NCBI RefSeq assembly: GCF_000807855.2 | Contig: NZ_JRYR02000001.1 | Location: 690,258 to 754,257, forward strand | From: Flammeovirga pacifica | GTDB taxonomy: Bacteria; Bacteroidota; Bacteroidia; Cytophagales; Flammeovirgaceae | Direction: 5' to 3' | Length of the DNA: 64,000 nt | Part shown: positions 55,446 through 63,603 of the stretch, piece after piece | Numbering within the stretch: the first letter of the stretch is position 1 | Layout of the letters: every line of letters starts with the position of its first letter | Made by a program: the position numbers and the translations under genes | The notes under the pieces: model-generated | What the model was told of the DNA's origin: nothing | Databases searched by the model: none | The model's input: only the letters and a program-made list of their open reading frames with translations

Positions 55446-56292
55446 AATCTTGATTGGCCATATAAGTTTTCAGATAATTGGGTGGTAATATCTTCAATTT
55501 TGCTCTAATTTTTTTTCTGTATTCTACTAACTCAGGAAATTGATGAAAGAAAATAACTTTATCTTCTTTTAGATTAGTAGGTACGTTAATATCATCCAAA
55601 ATAAAGAAGGTCCAAGATTCTGCAAAATCTTCTTCCGGACTTTCACAAGCATAATCACTTACAAAGTCTTCCTCATGATCAAAATAGAAATCGACTAATT
55701 TCTTACCCTTTCTGTTTTGACTTTTTATAGCATCAATTTTATCCCATTTGTTTAAGAGATCAATCGGCCAAAAAGCAGTGATATACTTATCTAAATAACT
55801 TCCTTTAATTGCATATCCTTCAGAAGTGAGGTAGCCTTTGGAATCGTCTTGGTATTCATCATCTGAGGGTTGCATCTGAGAGGCATTTAAACAAATCAGA
55901 TGGCCAAATTCGTGGATTAAAGTATGCTGATACTCCTGAATGTATAAAGGGTCTTGATTACTGAAATCCATATCAGCCACATCAAATTCTACCGTCCAAT
56001 GTTTATTGGATTCATCCATAGAGTTAAATCCGCCTAGATCTTCTTGTATGCCGTCTGTGTACAATCTAAATCTCACGACATATTTATTGATGAGATCATT
56101 AGGGAGTACTGTTGTGAAATAATTCCAGTAAACAGTTCCTTTGTCATCATTATAAGAATTGTTTGTTTTTAATGCTCCGTTTTGGATTTCCCAAATACCA
56201 ACAGTTTCACCTACTTCATCCTCTAATTCATTTTGGGCATAGGTATAGTTAGTGATGTAAAGAATCAATAATATGAAATAGGTCTTTTTCAT
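55444..56292 (-). CDS. exported putative zinc metallopeptidase
   Basis: 282 residues. Signal peptide to about residue 19 (ending TYAQ). The zincin motif HEFGH is at 127-131 in TLIHEFGHLICLNAS, with a downstream acidic region (DEYQDDSKG) and a block EDFVSDYACESPEEDFAESW that could supply a third ligand. In known zincins the third ligand lies further along, and a Glu in EEDFAES is the best candidate. No family name is certain. Periplasmic or secreted protease is the inference. It follows a terminator and is monocistronic. Confidence 0.68.
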   Translation of the reverse strand: MKKTYFILLILYITNYTYAQNELEDEVGETVGIWEIQNGALKTNNSYNDDKGTVYWNYFTTVLPNDLINKYVVRFRLYTDGIQEDLGGFNSMDESNKHWTVEFDVADMDFSNQDPLYIQEYQHTLIHEFGHLICLNASQMQPSDDEYQDDSKGYLTSEGYAIKGSYLDKYITAFWPIDLLNKWDKIDAIKSQNRKGKKLVDFYFDHEEDFVSDYACESPEEDFAESWTFFILDDINVPTNLKEDKVIFFHQFPELVEYRKKIRAKLKILPPNYLKTYMANQD

Positions 56293-56327
56293 AGGTGATT
56301 AGAAATGGTCATAACTTTAAATTAAAA

Positions 56328-56353
56328 AAGCCTATGAGATATCCCATAGGCTT
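56328..56353 (-). terminator. terminator after the TolB/amidohydrolase gene
   Basis: AAGCCTATG / CATAGGCTT stem followed by TTTTTT on the minus strand. Confidence 0.88.
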
Positions 56354-56375
56354 CTTATAATAGTACAATATTTTA

Positions 56376-59300
56376 TTAGTGTAAACTACATCCACACTTC
56401 GGAACTGTAAAATTATTGGTTTGTTCGTGCCATTCAAACTGAGGATTATAGCCTTCTTCTTCCCAATAGAATTTCTTTCTTTCCTTACCGTTAGGTAAAG
56501 CTTCATTCATTGTTTTAGAATCGTAAACTACTCCATTGATCATTACTTGATGGATACTTTCTGAGTGACGAATGTCTTCCAATGGGTTTTTATCAAGGAT
56601 AATTAGATCGGCTAATTTTCCTTTTTCTAAAGATCCAATGTCGTCATCAAGTCCTAAGTAATGCGCACCATTATAGGTAGCAGAACGAATAGCTTCCATA
56701 GAAGTCATTCCACCTTGAGCTAACATCCATAATTCCCAATGTGCACCAATACCTTGTATTTGACCATGTGCACCAAGGTTAACTTTCACTCCTTTATCAG
56801 AAAGCATTTTAGCCGATGCTGAAGTAGCAATGTGACCAATTTCATACTCTTCTTCAGGAACCATAGTTCTATGTCTTGAGCGACTGTCAATAATTGCTCT
56901 TGGAGTAAAATTGAGTAGTGTTTCTTTCTCCCAAACGTTAGTGTGTTGGTACCAATAATATTCACCATTCACACCACCGTAGTTCACAATTAAAGTAGGA
57001 GTATAGCCTACATTAGTTTGCGACCAAAGTTCTTGAACGTCATTAAATACTGGGGTAACAGGTATATTATGTTCGATACCTGTATGACCATCCAAAATCA
57101 TAGACATATTATGATAGAAAGTGGATCCTCCTTCAGGAACAACCATGATCTCATTTTCTTCTGCGGCTTTAATTACCTGCTGACGTTGATCTCTTCTTGG
57201 TTGATTGTACGATTTAACCGAAATCGCTCCCCAAGCCTTAGTTCTACGAATGGCAGATCGAGCATCTTCAAGAGAATTAATTTTTGCTTTAAAATCTCCA
57301 TCAGCTCCATATAAGATCACTCCTGTAGAATAAATTCTTGGTCCTACCATTGCACCTGTTCTTACCATTTCTGATTGATTGAATACCATTTCAGAATTTG
57401 CTGAAGGATCATGAGTAGTAGTTACCCCATAAGCCAAGTTAGCGTAGTAAGGCCAATTTTGTTGCGCTGATAGTCCTAAACGGAAAGCACCAAGGTGAGC
57501 GTGTGCATCAACAATACCCGGCATAATTGTTTTACCTGTACAGTCGATGATTTCAACATCTTTATTAACCGATAAGTTTTTACCGATTTCGACAATTTTA
57601 TTTTCTTTGATTAAAATGTCAGTACCTTCCAATACATCATCTTTTTGATTGACTGTAATGATACGAGCATTTTTTAATAGGATAGAAGTACTTGGTTTAG
57701 AAGAAGCCAAAGTTAATCCAATTTCAACCCCTTCAGATAGAGGCTCAACGGGTTTCTTACCTTCCACAAACTCAAAGCTATTGGCCAAATTAGTAGTATA
57801 ATATTCATCGCCTAACGACCAATGTAAAGATTGACTATCGTCTGACCAATGGATATTATAACCTGCATCTCTAGCTACTTGTGCCACGGGTACGGCTTTC
57901 GTAGAAGACGACAAATCTATTGGCTTGCCTGTTAATGGCATAGGAGCGATGTACACTTTAAACAACTCTGTAAAAGCAATCCATTTGTTATCCGGCGAGG
58001 GTACAAATTGATTGGTGTATTTTGTAGTGAAATGTGTTTTTAAATCTTGACCGTTTAAGTCTACACTTTTGAATGCTTTCTTTAATGATCCGAAGAAGAA
58101 TCCTCCCGATTGGAAGAAAACACGATCTCCCTCTGGGTTAAATCTTGGGAAATCTCCATTCTCACTAATTCTTTTGCTATTGGATAAATCATCTAACTGA
58201 ACTACATAAATACCGGCTTCACCTGTATATACATACCCTTGCTGATTGTTACCACTTTCTTTTACAAATACAATTGATTGGCCATCAGGAGAAAACTGTG
58301 GTCTTCTGTAAATCCCTTTAGGTAAATCGAGTAGTTGTTCTTTTTTTGATTTGATATCTCTAATGATGATATGTCCTTTTTCTTGATCATTCCAAGTCAC
58401 ATAAATCATTTTATCCCCTTTAGGAGATAAGCTAGGCTCGTATTCAAAAGCTGTATTTTGTGATGTTAGACGTTGAGGTTTCCCTTTAGGTAACTTCTTA
58501 CTGTATAAATAACCGGCGGCATGGAAATAGATCGTTTTTCCATCTTTAGAAGTAGTGACATTTCTTAAAGCTTTGGCTTTGAAATCACTTGGTGCTACTT
58601 CGTGTTTAAAACGTAAAGCTTCTGAGACTTTTTGATTTACCTCTGCTTCAAAAGGAATGATTTCGCCTTTTCCGGTAGTGGTATCGACTTTCCAGATTTT
58701 ACCTCCTTTACCCCAAATAATAATATGTTGGTCGTCTGGTGTCCAAGCATATTTAGGAGATGGACCAAAGATAGCCCAAGCTTCTTGCTGGTCTTTTTCT
58801 AATTGATCAAAAAGTGGTTTCTGAGAATTGGTTTCAAAATCATGAATGTATAAAACTGATTTTGTTCTTACTCTTCTTATAAAAGATAGTTTCTTACCAT
58901 CATGAGAAACTTTAGGTCCGATAGCTCCACCTGGGCCGCTCACCACCGTTTTTATTTCACCATTCTCTCTATTATAAGATTTGATAACATAAATCTGATT
59001 ATTAGGGTCTTTATTGTATTGGAAGAACCCTCCAGGGTACATATCTTCTACAAAGTAAAGTAGTTCGCCATCAGGAGACAATTCAGGTTGGTTAATATCC
59101 TGTTGCTCATTTTTACGAGGAACCAATTCAATACCATCGCCTCCTGAGATATGATACATATACATGGCTCCAGCACCCAAAGAACGTGTAAAAGTAAAGT
59201 GTTTACGAGCAATAATGTACTGACTGTCTTCCGTCCAAGTAGGGTTGTTTAAGAGTCTAAAAGATTCTTTAGTAACTTGTTTTACATTGGATCCATCAGC

Positions 59301-59654
59301 ATTCATCATCCAAATGTTGTCACCACCGCCAGCATCAGAAGTGAAGGCGATTTTTGTACCATCGGGAGAGAATTTTGGTTGTACTTCCCAAGCCATTCCT
59401 GAACGGATAACTTTTGCTTTTCCACCTGAAATGGGCATCGTATAAATATCACCTAATAGGTCGAATACGATAGTTTTACCATCAGGGCTAACGTCAAGGT
59501 TTAACCAAGTACCTTCATCAGTTGTAAAACTGATTTCTTTTGTAGTACGTTGAGGGTCATTGACATTCCATTTGTCTTCTTTGTCTTGTGCTTGTGATAA
59601 GTTGAAAACAAATAAGCTGCTGAGTACAATAAAAAAAGTATGCTTATTTATCAT
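56376..59654 (-). CDS. exported TolB-like beta-propeller / amidohydrolase fusion
   Basis: 1092 residues from the ATG at 59654, which gives the signal peptide MINKHTFFIVLSSLFVFNLS ending near SQAQ; an ATG 15 codons upstream would bury it. Residues about 35-640 contain repeated PD40/WD40-like beta-propeller blades (LDVSPDGKTIVFDLLGD, PKFSPDGTKIAFTSDAGG, PQFSPDGQSIVFV). Then comes an amidohydrolase domain (about 670-1060) with the metal-binding DAHAHLGAF near the first strand and further His and Asp residues (DGHTGIEHNI, LGAHGQI). The C-terminus carries CGCSLH. A hydrolase acting on amides in the periplasm is likely; substrate unknown. Confidence 0.9.
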   Translation of the reverse strand: MINKHTFFIVLSSLFVFNLSQAQDKEDKWNVNDPQRTTKEISFTTDEGTWLNLDVSPDGKTIVFDLLGDIYTMPISGGKAKVIRSGMAWEVQPKFSPDGTKIAFTSDAGGGDNIWMMNADGSNVKQVTKESFRLLNNPTWTEDSQYIIARKHFTFTRSLGAGAMYMYHISGGDGIELVPRKNEQQDINQPELSPDGELLYFVEDMYPGGFFQYNKDPNNQIYVIKSYNRENGEIKTVVSGPGGAIGPKVSHDGKKLSFIRRVRTKSVLYIHDFETNSQKPLFDQLEKDQQEAWAIFGPSPKYAWTPDDQHIIIWGKGGKIWKVDTTTGKGEIIPFEAEVNQKVSEALRFKHEVAPSDFKAKALRNVTTSKDGKTIYFHAAGYLYSKKLPKGKPQRLTSQNTAFEYEPSLSPKGDKMIYVTWNDQEKGHIIIRDIKSKKEQLLDLPKGIYRRPQFSPDGQSIVFVKESGNNQQGYVYTGEAGIYVVQLDDLSNSKRISENGDFPRFNPEGDRVFFQSGGFFFGSLKKAFKSVDLNGQDLKTHFTTKYTNQFVPSPDNKWIAFTELFKVYIAPMPLTGKPIDLSSSTKAVPVAQVARDAGYNIHWSDDSQSLHWSLGDEYYTTNLANSFEFVEGKKPVEPLSEGVEIGLTLASSKPSTSILLKNARIITVNQKDDVLEGTDILIKENKIVEIGKNLSVNKDVEIIDCTGKTIMPGIVDAHAHLGAFRLGLSAQQNWPYYANLAYGVTTTHDPSANSEMVFNQSEMVRTGAMVGPRIYSTGVILYGADGDFKAKINSLEDARSAIRRTKAWGAISVKSYNQPRRDQRQQVIKAAEENEIMVVPEGGSTFYHNMSMILDGHTGIEHNIPVTPVFNDVQELWSQTNVGYTPTLIVNYGGVNGEYYWYQHTNVWEKETLLNFTPRAIIDSRSRHRTMVPEEEYEIGHIATSASAKMLSDKGVKVNLGAHGQIQGIGAHWELWMLAQGGMTSMEAIRSATYNGAHYLGLDDDIGSLEKGKLADLIILDKNPLEDIRHSESIHQVMINGVVYDSKTMNEALPNGKERKKFYWEEEGYNPQFEWHEQTNNFTVPKCGCSLH

Positions 59655-59840
59655 ATTAGAAGTTTTATAAAATATTGAAATTGTTGCACACAAGATCATG
59701 ACCTAAACTTCATTATCAAAACATTCGATAGCAGATCCACAGAGAATTATAAAATAATAACAAACTTTATTCTTAACATTGTCTTTACCATAAAATGATG
59801 AAGTAATGCTTTTGTAAGGAGTGGGAGATGTGTGGATGGT

Positions 59841-60524
59841 TTAGCTCTCTTGATCTGGATTGTTTTCTAATTCTTCTTCAGAAAAAACCTTATTTAATTG
59901 ATCGTTTACCCAATAGCCAATGATCACTTTATCTGTTTTTACCCACTTTCCTTTACCGTTTTTCATTCCTTTTTTAAATGAACCAGTATAATAGGTACCG
60001 TCTTGCTCAATTAAAGTACCTTCCCCTTTGAAAAAGCCTTTGTTGAAATTACCTACATATTTTCGTCCATCTTTATAATAGTAGACTCCTTTGCCTTGAG
60101 GTTTCCCTTTTGTGAAGTTTCCGCGGTATTCATCCCCATTAGAATAGTATAAAATACCGTTGCCATTTAAAGCACCGTCAGAAAAATGGCCTTCATATCG
60201 AGAACCATTGGCCCATAATAGAATACCTTCACCATCAAATTCATTTTTTTCAAAACTACCTTGATAGATGGTACCATCTTCCCATTTTAATTCTCCCTTG
60301 CCTTCAAAATTACCATTTAGAAATTCACCTTTATAAACGGAATGGGCATAAGTAAATGTACCCTTACCATTGGGGTAGCCATTTGACCAATCTCCTTCAT
60401 ATACATCTTGATTTTTATATAGCATTTTACCAACACCATCATTACAGTCTCCAGAAATACATTGGGCTGCAGTGATATGATAAATACCAAAAAGAAAAGC
60501 GAGAAGTGATAGTATATTCTTCAT
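59841..60524 (-). CDS. exported MORN-repeat protein
   Basis: 227 residues with a signal peptide (about 1-19) and a small Cys-containing stretch (CISGDCNDG) before about eight MORN repeats of 23 residues, each of the form Y-x-G-x-(F/W)-x-x-G-x-x-x-G-x-G. Examples are YEGDWSNGYPNGKGTF and YRGNFTKGKPQGKGVYYY. The fold is a beta-solenoid-like meander that binds proteins or membranes. It is probably periplasmic. Function in bacteria is not settled. It is a lone gene before the DUF445 gene. Confidence 0.87.
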   Translation of the reverse strand: MKNILSLLAFLFGIYHITAAQCISGDCNDGVGKMLYKNQDVYEGDWSNGYPNGKGTFTYAHSVYKGEFLNGNFEGKGELKWEDGTIYQGSFEKNEFDGEGILLWANGSRYEGHFSDGALNGNGILYYSNGDEYRGNFTKGKPQGKGVYYYKDGRKYVGNFNKGFFKGEGTLIEQDGTYYTGSFKKGMKNGKGKWVKTDKVIIGYWVNDQLNKVFSEEELENNPDQES

Positions 60525-60644
60525 AAGTGGATTTGTTTCCTAATTTCAACATAACGGGTTCTAATCAAAGAACATTATTAAGGTGAGAATTTGAAAATTG
60601 ATCACATCTGTTAAGAGATAGAAAAGTTTGTTAACATTTTTAGC

Positions 60645-61868
60645 TTAATAAAATAAAAGGAAAAACTGAATAATACCTGCACAACCACCTAAAATGGCAC
60701 CCACTACAATAAGTATCCATTCATCTTCTTGAAAGGCAGGGCGTAGAAGTCCTTCGAAATCATCGTAGGGGAGATCCTCAATTTTCTGTTGAATTTTATT
60801 CTGTAAATCAAAGACTTTTTCGGCGTAGGGAAAAGCATCTCTTATACAAATATGAAATTCAGACATGAAAGTAAAGTGCGCAATGTTTTTGATAATATCA
60901 AGGTGTTTTTTTGTTAGTTTTTCATCGACAAAACTACTAATAGGCAATTTGATTTCCTCATAGGTTTCGTCTACCAATTCAGAAATTCTATGTTTAAAGA
61001 TTTCAGAAAGCTTATCCTTACCAGTATTTCGTAAAGTATACCTAAAGATTCTTTCAATAGTTAGTATCCTTGTCGTAATTAGATGGGCATATTCATAGGC
61101 CACTGTTTTCTGACGTTGTAGAAAGAGCCCTTGAAACTTCATACCGAAAAAGTAAATAGGTTCTTTGGGTTGGAATATTAATTTTAACGCTACCCAATTG
61201 GTTAAGTAACCGGTAAGAATTCCGAATAGAGGTAAAAGCCACCAAGGGTTATAAAAGTAGGCAATCACCATTTGGATTAAGCCAAAAAGGAAACCGAAGA
61301 TTAATCCAGACTTTTCAATAAACTTGAACTCATCTTTACCACACTTCCAAAAAATAGTATTCAATAAATCAGGGTGCGTTACAACAGTATCAAGAGTCAA
61401 TTCTTTCAAGTCTAACATTTCTCGAATGTTCTGACCTATGTCATGTAACACTCTGTCCGTAACCTTAGGCACACGTTGTTCTATTGATTCATAAATCTTT
61501 TCCCTCACCGTTAATGGAGCTTTTTCCCAAACGTTAGGCATTTCAGATCTCATCACTAAATCGACCGCATTTCTAGTAACAAGAGAAACAGAATCTTTAA
61601 TTTCTTCGTTGACAATATCTGGGTCTAATAAAGCAAATTGCTCTTCAATTTTAAGAAGTTTACTTGTAATTAACTCTACAGCTTTAGAAGCAATAGATAA
61701 AGATTTAGCAGGAATGATACCCTGCCACCCAAAAGGTTTAATTCCCCAGAATTGGACAGGGTAGAACATCATCTTAATGGCTGCCGCATTGGTAAACCAT
61801 CCTACAAACCCACTTATTAGAGGGATAGAGATATATAATAAAATATGTGATGTTGTGAAGTTGTCCAT
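60645..61868 (-). CDS. DUF445 family membrane protein
   Basis: 407 residues. An N-terminal membrane helix (about 8-28), a central pair of helices near 185-235 (IFGFLFGLIQMVIAYF; WWLLPLFGILTGYLTNW) and a C-terminal helix (about 385-405) flank long charged helical stretches. The repeated NxxAxKMxFxP pattern (TNAAAIKMMFYPV; NWVALKLIFQPKEP) is the DUF445/YheB hallmark. Function is unknown. It is transcribed away from the accessory patch at the right edge. Confidence 0.85.
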   Translation of the reverse strand: MDNFTTSHILLYISIPLISGFVGWFTNAAAIKMMFYPVQFWGIKPFGWQGIIPAKSLSIASKAVELITSKLLKIEEQFALLDPDIVNEEIKDSVSLVTRNAVDLVMRSEMPNVWEKAPLTVREKIYESIEQRVPKVTDRVLHDIGQNIREMLDLKELTLDTVVTHPDLLNTIFWKCGKDEFKFIEKSGLIFGFLFGLIQMVIAYFYNPWWLLPLFGILTGYLTNWVALKLIFQPKEPIYFFGMKFQGLFLQRQKTVAYEYAHLITTRILTIERIFRYTLRNTGKDKLSEIFKHRISELVDETYEEIKLPISSFVDEKLTKKHLDIIKNIAHFTFMSEFHICIRDAFPYAEKVFDLQNKIQQKIEDLPYDDFEGLLRPAFQEDEWILIVVGAILGGCAGIIQFFLLFY

Positions 61869-62171
61869 ACCACAAAGTTATTGAAATCTTCATGAGTTGG
61901 CAATGAAAAAACATAAATCATGTATCGTCTATATTGAATTCATCAATAATATAAATGAAACAACATAAGTGTAAAAATAAGAAGTCTCCTAATAGAAGAA
62001 TTTTATTGTGTTACTAAAATTCTTGCTGTTCCAAAATATCCAGTCCACTATAATAAATAAATACTCGAGTTAAACGTGTATACTCGTGTAAAACACGACT
62101 AGTAAATTTATTTTCGATAGTTTATAATTAATGGGGAGTGCTATACTCTCACAAAGATTTATGATCAACAT

Positions 62172-62180
62172 TTGTGTGGT
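62172..62180 (+). repeat. TTGTGTGG repeat, copy A
   Basis: TTGTGTGGT, continuing AGGATA. Confidence 0.6.
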
Positions 62181-62314
62181 AGGATATAGTCAATCAATAA
62201 GATAGATTACTTTTTTGAGTACCAAACTTTAGAATTAAAATAAATAAGTTAGATGTTATAGGTTATTTGTATTATAAATTAGAATAGTGAATAATTGGGT
62301 TTGAATATTTAAAG

Positions 62315-62323
62315 TTGTGTGGT
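62315..62323 (+). repeat. TTGTGTGG repeat, copy B
   Basis: TTGTGTGGT, preceded by G as in copy D and continuing AAATTA. Confidence 0.6.
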
Positions 62324-62362
62324 AAATTAGAATCATTAATTTATACTATTGGGTACATGTCA

Positions 62363-62378
62363 TGTGGCGTATATTCTT
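62363..62378 (+). repeat. TGTGGCGTA repeat, copy C
   Basis: TGTGGCGTATATTCTTA. It matches the reverse complement of the 3' copy (TGTGGCGTAATTCTTA at 63554-63569) with one extra base. Confidence 0.6.
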
Positions 62379-62388
62379 AAAATTTAAG

Positions 62389-62412
62389 GGATAAACGCCA
62401 TTGCGTTTATCC
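62389..62412. repeat. perfect 10-bp stem-loop before copy D
   Basis: GGATAAACGC-CATT-GCGTTTATCC, four bases before GTTGTGTGGC. Confidence 0.75.
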
Positions 62413-62416
62413 AATG

Positions 62417-62425
62417 TTGTGTGGC
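62417..62425 (+). repeat. TTGTGTGG repeat, copy D
   Basis: TTGTGTGGC, continuing ATAAAA. It is 38 bases before the DUF6236 start codon and is inverted relative to copy E. Confidence 0.65.
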
Positions 62426-62463
62426 ATAAAAAACAGCACCCTAAAACTTGAAAATACAACCTT

Positions 62464-63603
62464 ATGAAAAGAAATATATTATACTATCCGACAATTAACA
62501 TTCCCAATGAAGATTGGATAAGAAACGCACTGATATATTGGGATGAGATTAGTTCAATCGTACCTATGGACTACAATGATAATCCCGTAATAGAATTAAA
62601 TGGAAACATGCGATTCTTAAAAGATGAAGGCTTTTTTCGTCCGATTTCACCTAATACTTTGATTAGGAATGCGAATGTATTTAATACTATTGACGACTTT
62701 GAAATTGAATTTCTTGAAATTATTGAAAGCCGTGAATTTGGGAGAGTACGATTTCCTTACTCTGGTTCTCATAGAATTCATAATACTAAAATGCGACCTC
62801 CTGAGAATTATGACATACATAATGATAAAGTAAGTCATAATGTTTTACATGCATTGGCAGACAGAGGATTATTGGAGCGTGATTCAATGAATTCTGAATG
62901 GATTAAAGTTGAGCCAAAAACAGCATTGCTTTACATGTCACTGCTTGCAAAATATATTGCAGAGCTTGATACTGAATCAACAACTATTGGGACAGATAAC
63001 TATTCTTATGAGATTTTGAATTTTAATGCAAATAGTAGACATGATAATGTTTCATGTTTTAGTAGTAATCTAAATAAAGTATTACCGACCCCAACTCCAA
63101 ATGTTTCATTTGAGAAGATTTTAGATTTTAAAAAGGATAGAAAAGATGAATTGTTGAAATTCCGTCAAGAAATTTCGAATTTTGAAGAGAAGGTCTCTAA
63201 CTCAGAATCAATTAAGGAAGTTAAAAGTCATATGATTGAATTCTCAGAGAAAATTGAACTTGAAGTAAATGAAATTAACAAGTGCTTTAAGGATGCAAGA
63301 ATACTAACAGTTGCTAAATCCTTAAAATCATTGATTAGTATTAAATCTCCGACATTACTATCATCAATTGCAGTATATGCAGGAAAAGCAACACAAATTG
63401 CAAATCTTCCTATGGGATATACAATGGCAGGATTGTCTGTGATGGGTGGGATAGAATTATTTCATAGTTACATTAGTGCAAGAAATGAAAGAATTACACG
63501 TGAAAGAGAATCATCATTTTCATATTTATATCATGCTGATAAAGCAGGATTAATAAGAATTACGCCACACAATCGAGTAGACCGCCCCGTCAGTAAAAAC
63601 TGA
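62464..63603 (+). CDS. DUF6236 family protein, C-terminus formed by antisense intron sequence
   Basis: 379 codons as read. The N-terminus MKRNILYYPTINIPNEDWIR and the following YWDEISSIVPMDY are the hallmark of DUF6236, a bacterial family of unknown function. A helical charged middle (about 215-285, coiled-coil-like) and a Gly/Ala-rich hydrophobic stretch (about 300-335, LLSSIAVYAGKATQIANLPM) follow. From residue 370 on (NRVDRPVSKN) the reading frame runs into the antisense strand of a group II intron whose 3' end is at about 63572, so the native gene ends or continues differently there. It is flanked by inverted TTGTGTGGC repeats. No neighbours of known function; an accessory or defence role is possible but unsupported. 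Confidence 0.7.
   Translation: MKRNILYYPTINIPNEDWIRNALIYWDEISSIVPMDYNDNPVIELNGNMRFLKDEGFFRPISPNTLIRNANVFNTIDDFEIEFLEIIESREFGRVRFPYSGSHRIHNTKMRPPENYDIHNDKVSHNVLHALADRGLLERDSMNSEWIKVEPKTALLYMSLLAKYIAELDTESTTIGTDNYSYEILNFNANSRHDNVSCFSSNLNKVLPTPTPNVSFEKILDFKKDRKDELLKFRQEISNFEEKVSNSESIKEVKSHMIEFSEKIELEVNEINKCFKDARILTVAKSLKSLISIKSPTLLSSIAVYAGKATQIANLPMGYTMAGLSVMGGIELFHSYISARNERITRERESSFSYLYHADKAGLIRITPHNRVDRPVSKN
63564..63572 (-). repeat. TTGTGTGG repeat, copy E, inverted and split by the intron
   Basis: GCCACACAA on the plus strand, so TTGTGTGGC on the minus strand, at the junction with the intron's 3' end. Confidence 0.6.

Larger units (their letters stand above)
61869..62463. other. 595-base intergenic patch with TTGTGTGG repeats and hairpins
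   Basis: The left part has a small hairpin TCGTGT-AAA-ACACGA at 62084-62098. From 62172 on, copies of TTGTGTGG(C/T) recur in one orientation, listed separately, with a perfect 10-bp hairpin at 62389-62412. No ORF of any length and no known RNA gene is seen. The promoter of the DUF6236 gene must lie here. Confidence 0.7.

Noticed and set aside
56309..56506. 65-codon minus-strand ORF at the end of the amidohydrolase gene
   Set aside because: It overlaps the last codons of the amidohydrolase gene in another frame and reads through its terminator.
62172..62425. TTGTGTGG repeats as a CRISPR array
   Set aside because: Repeats are only nine bases and irregularly spaced (143, 48 and 54 bases); no cas genes.
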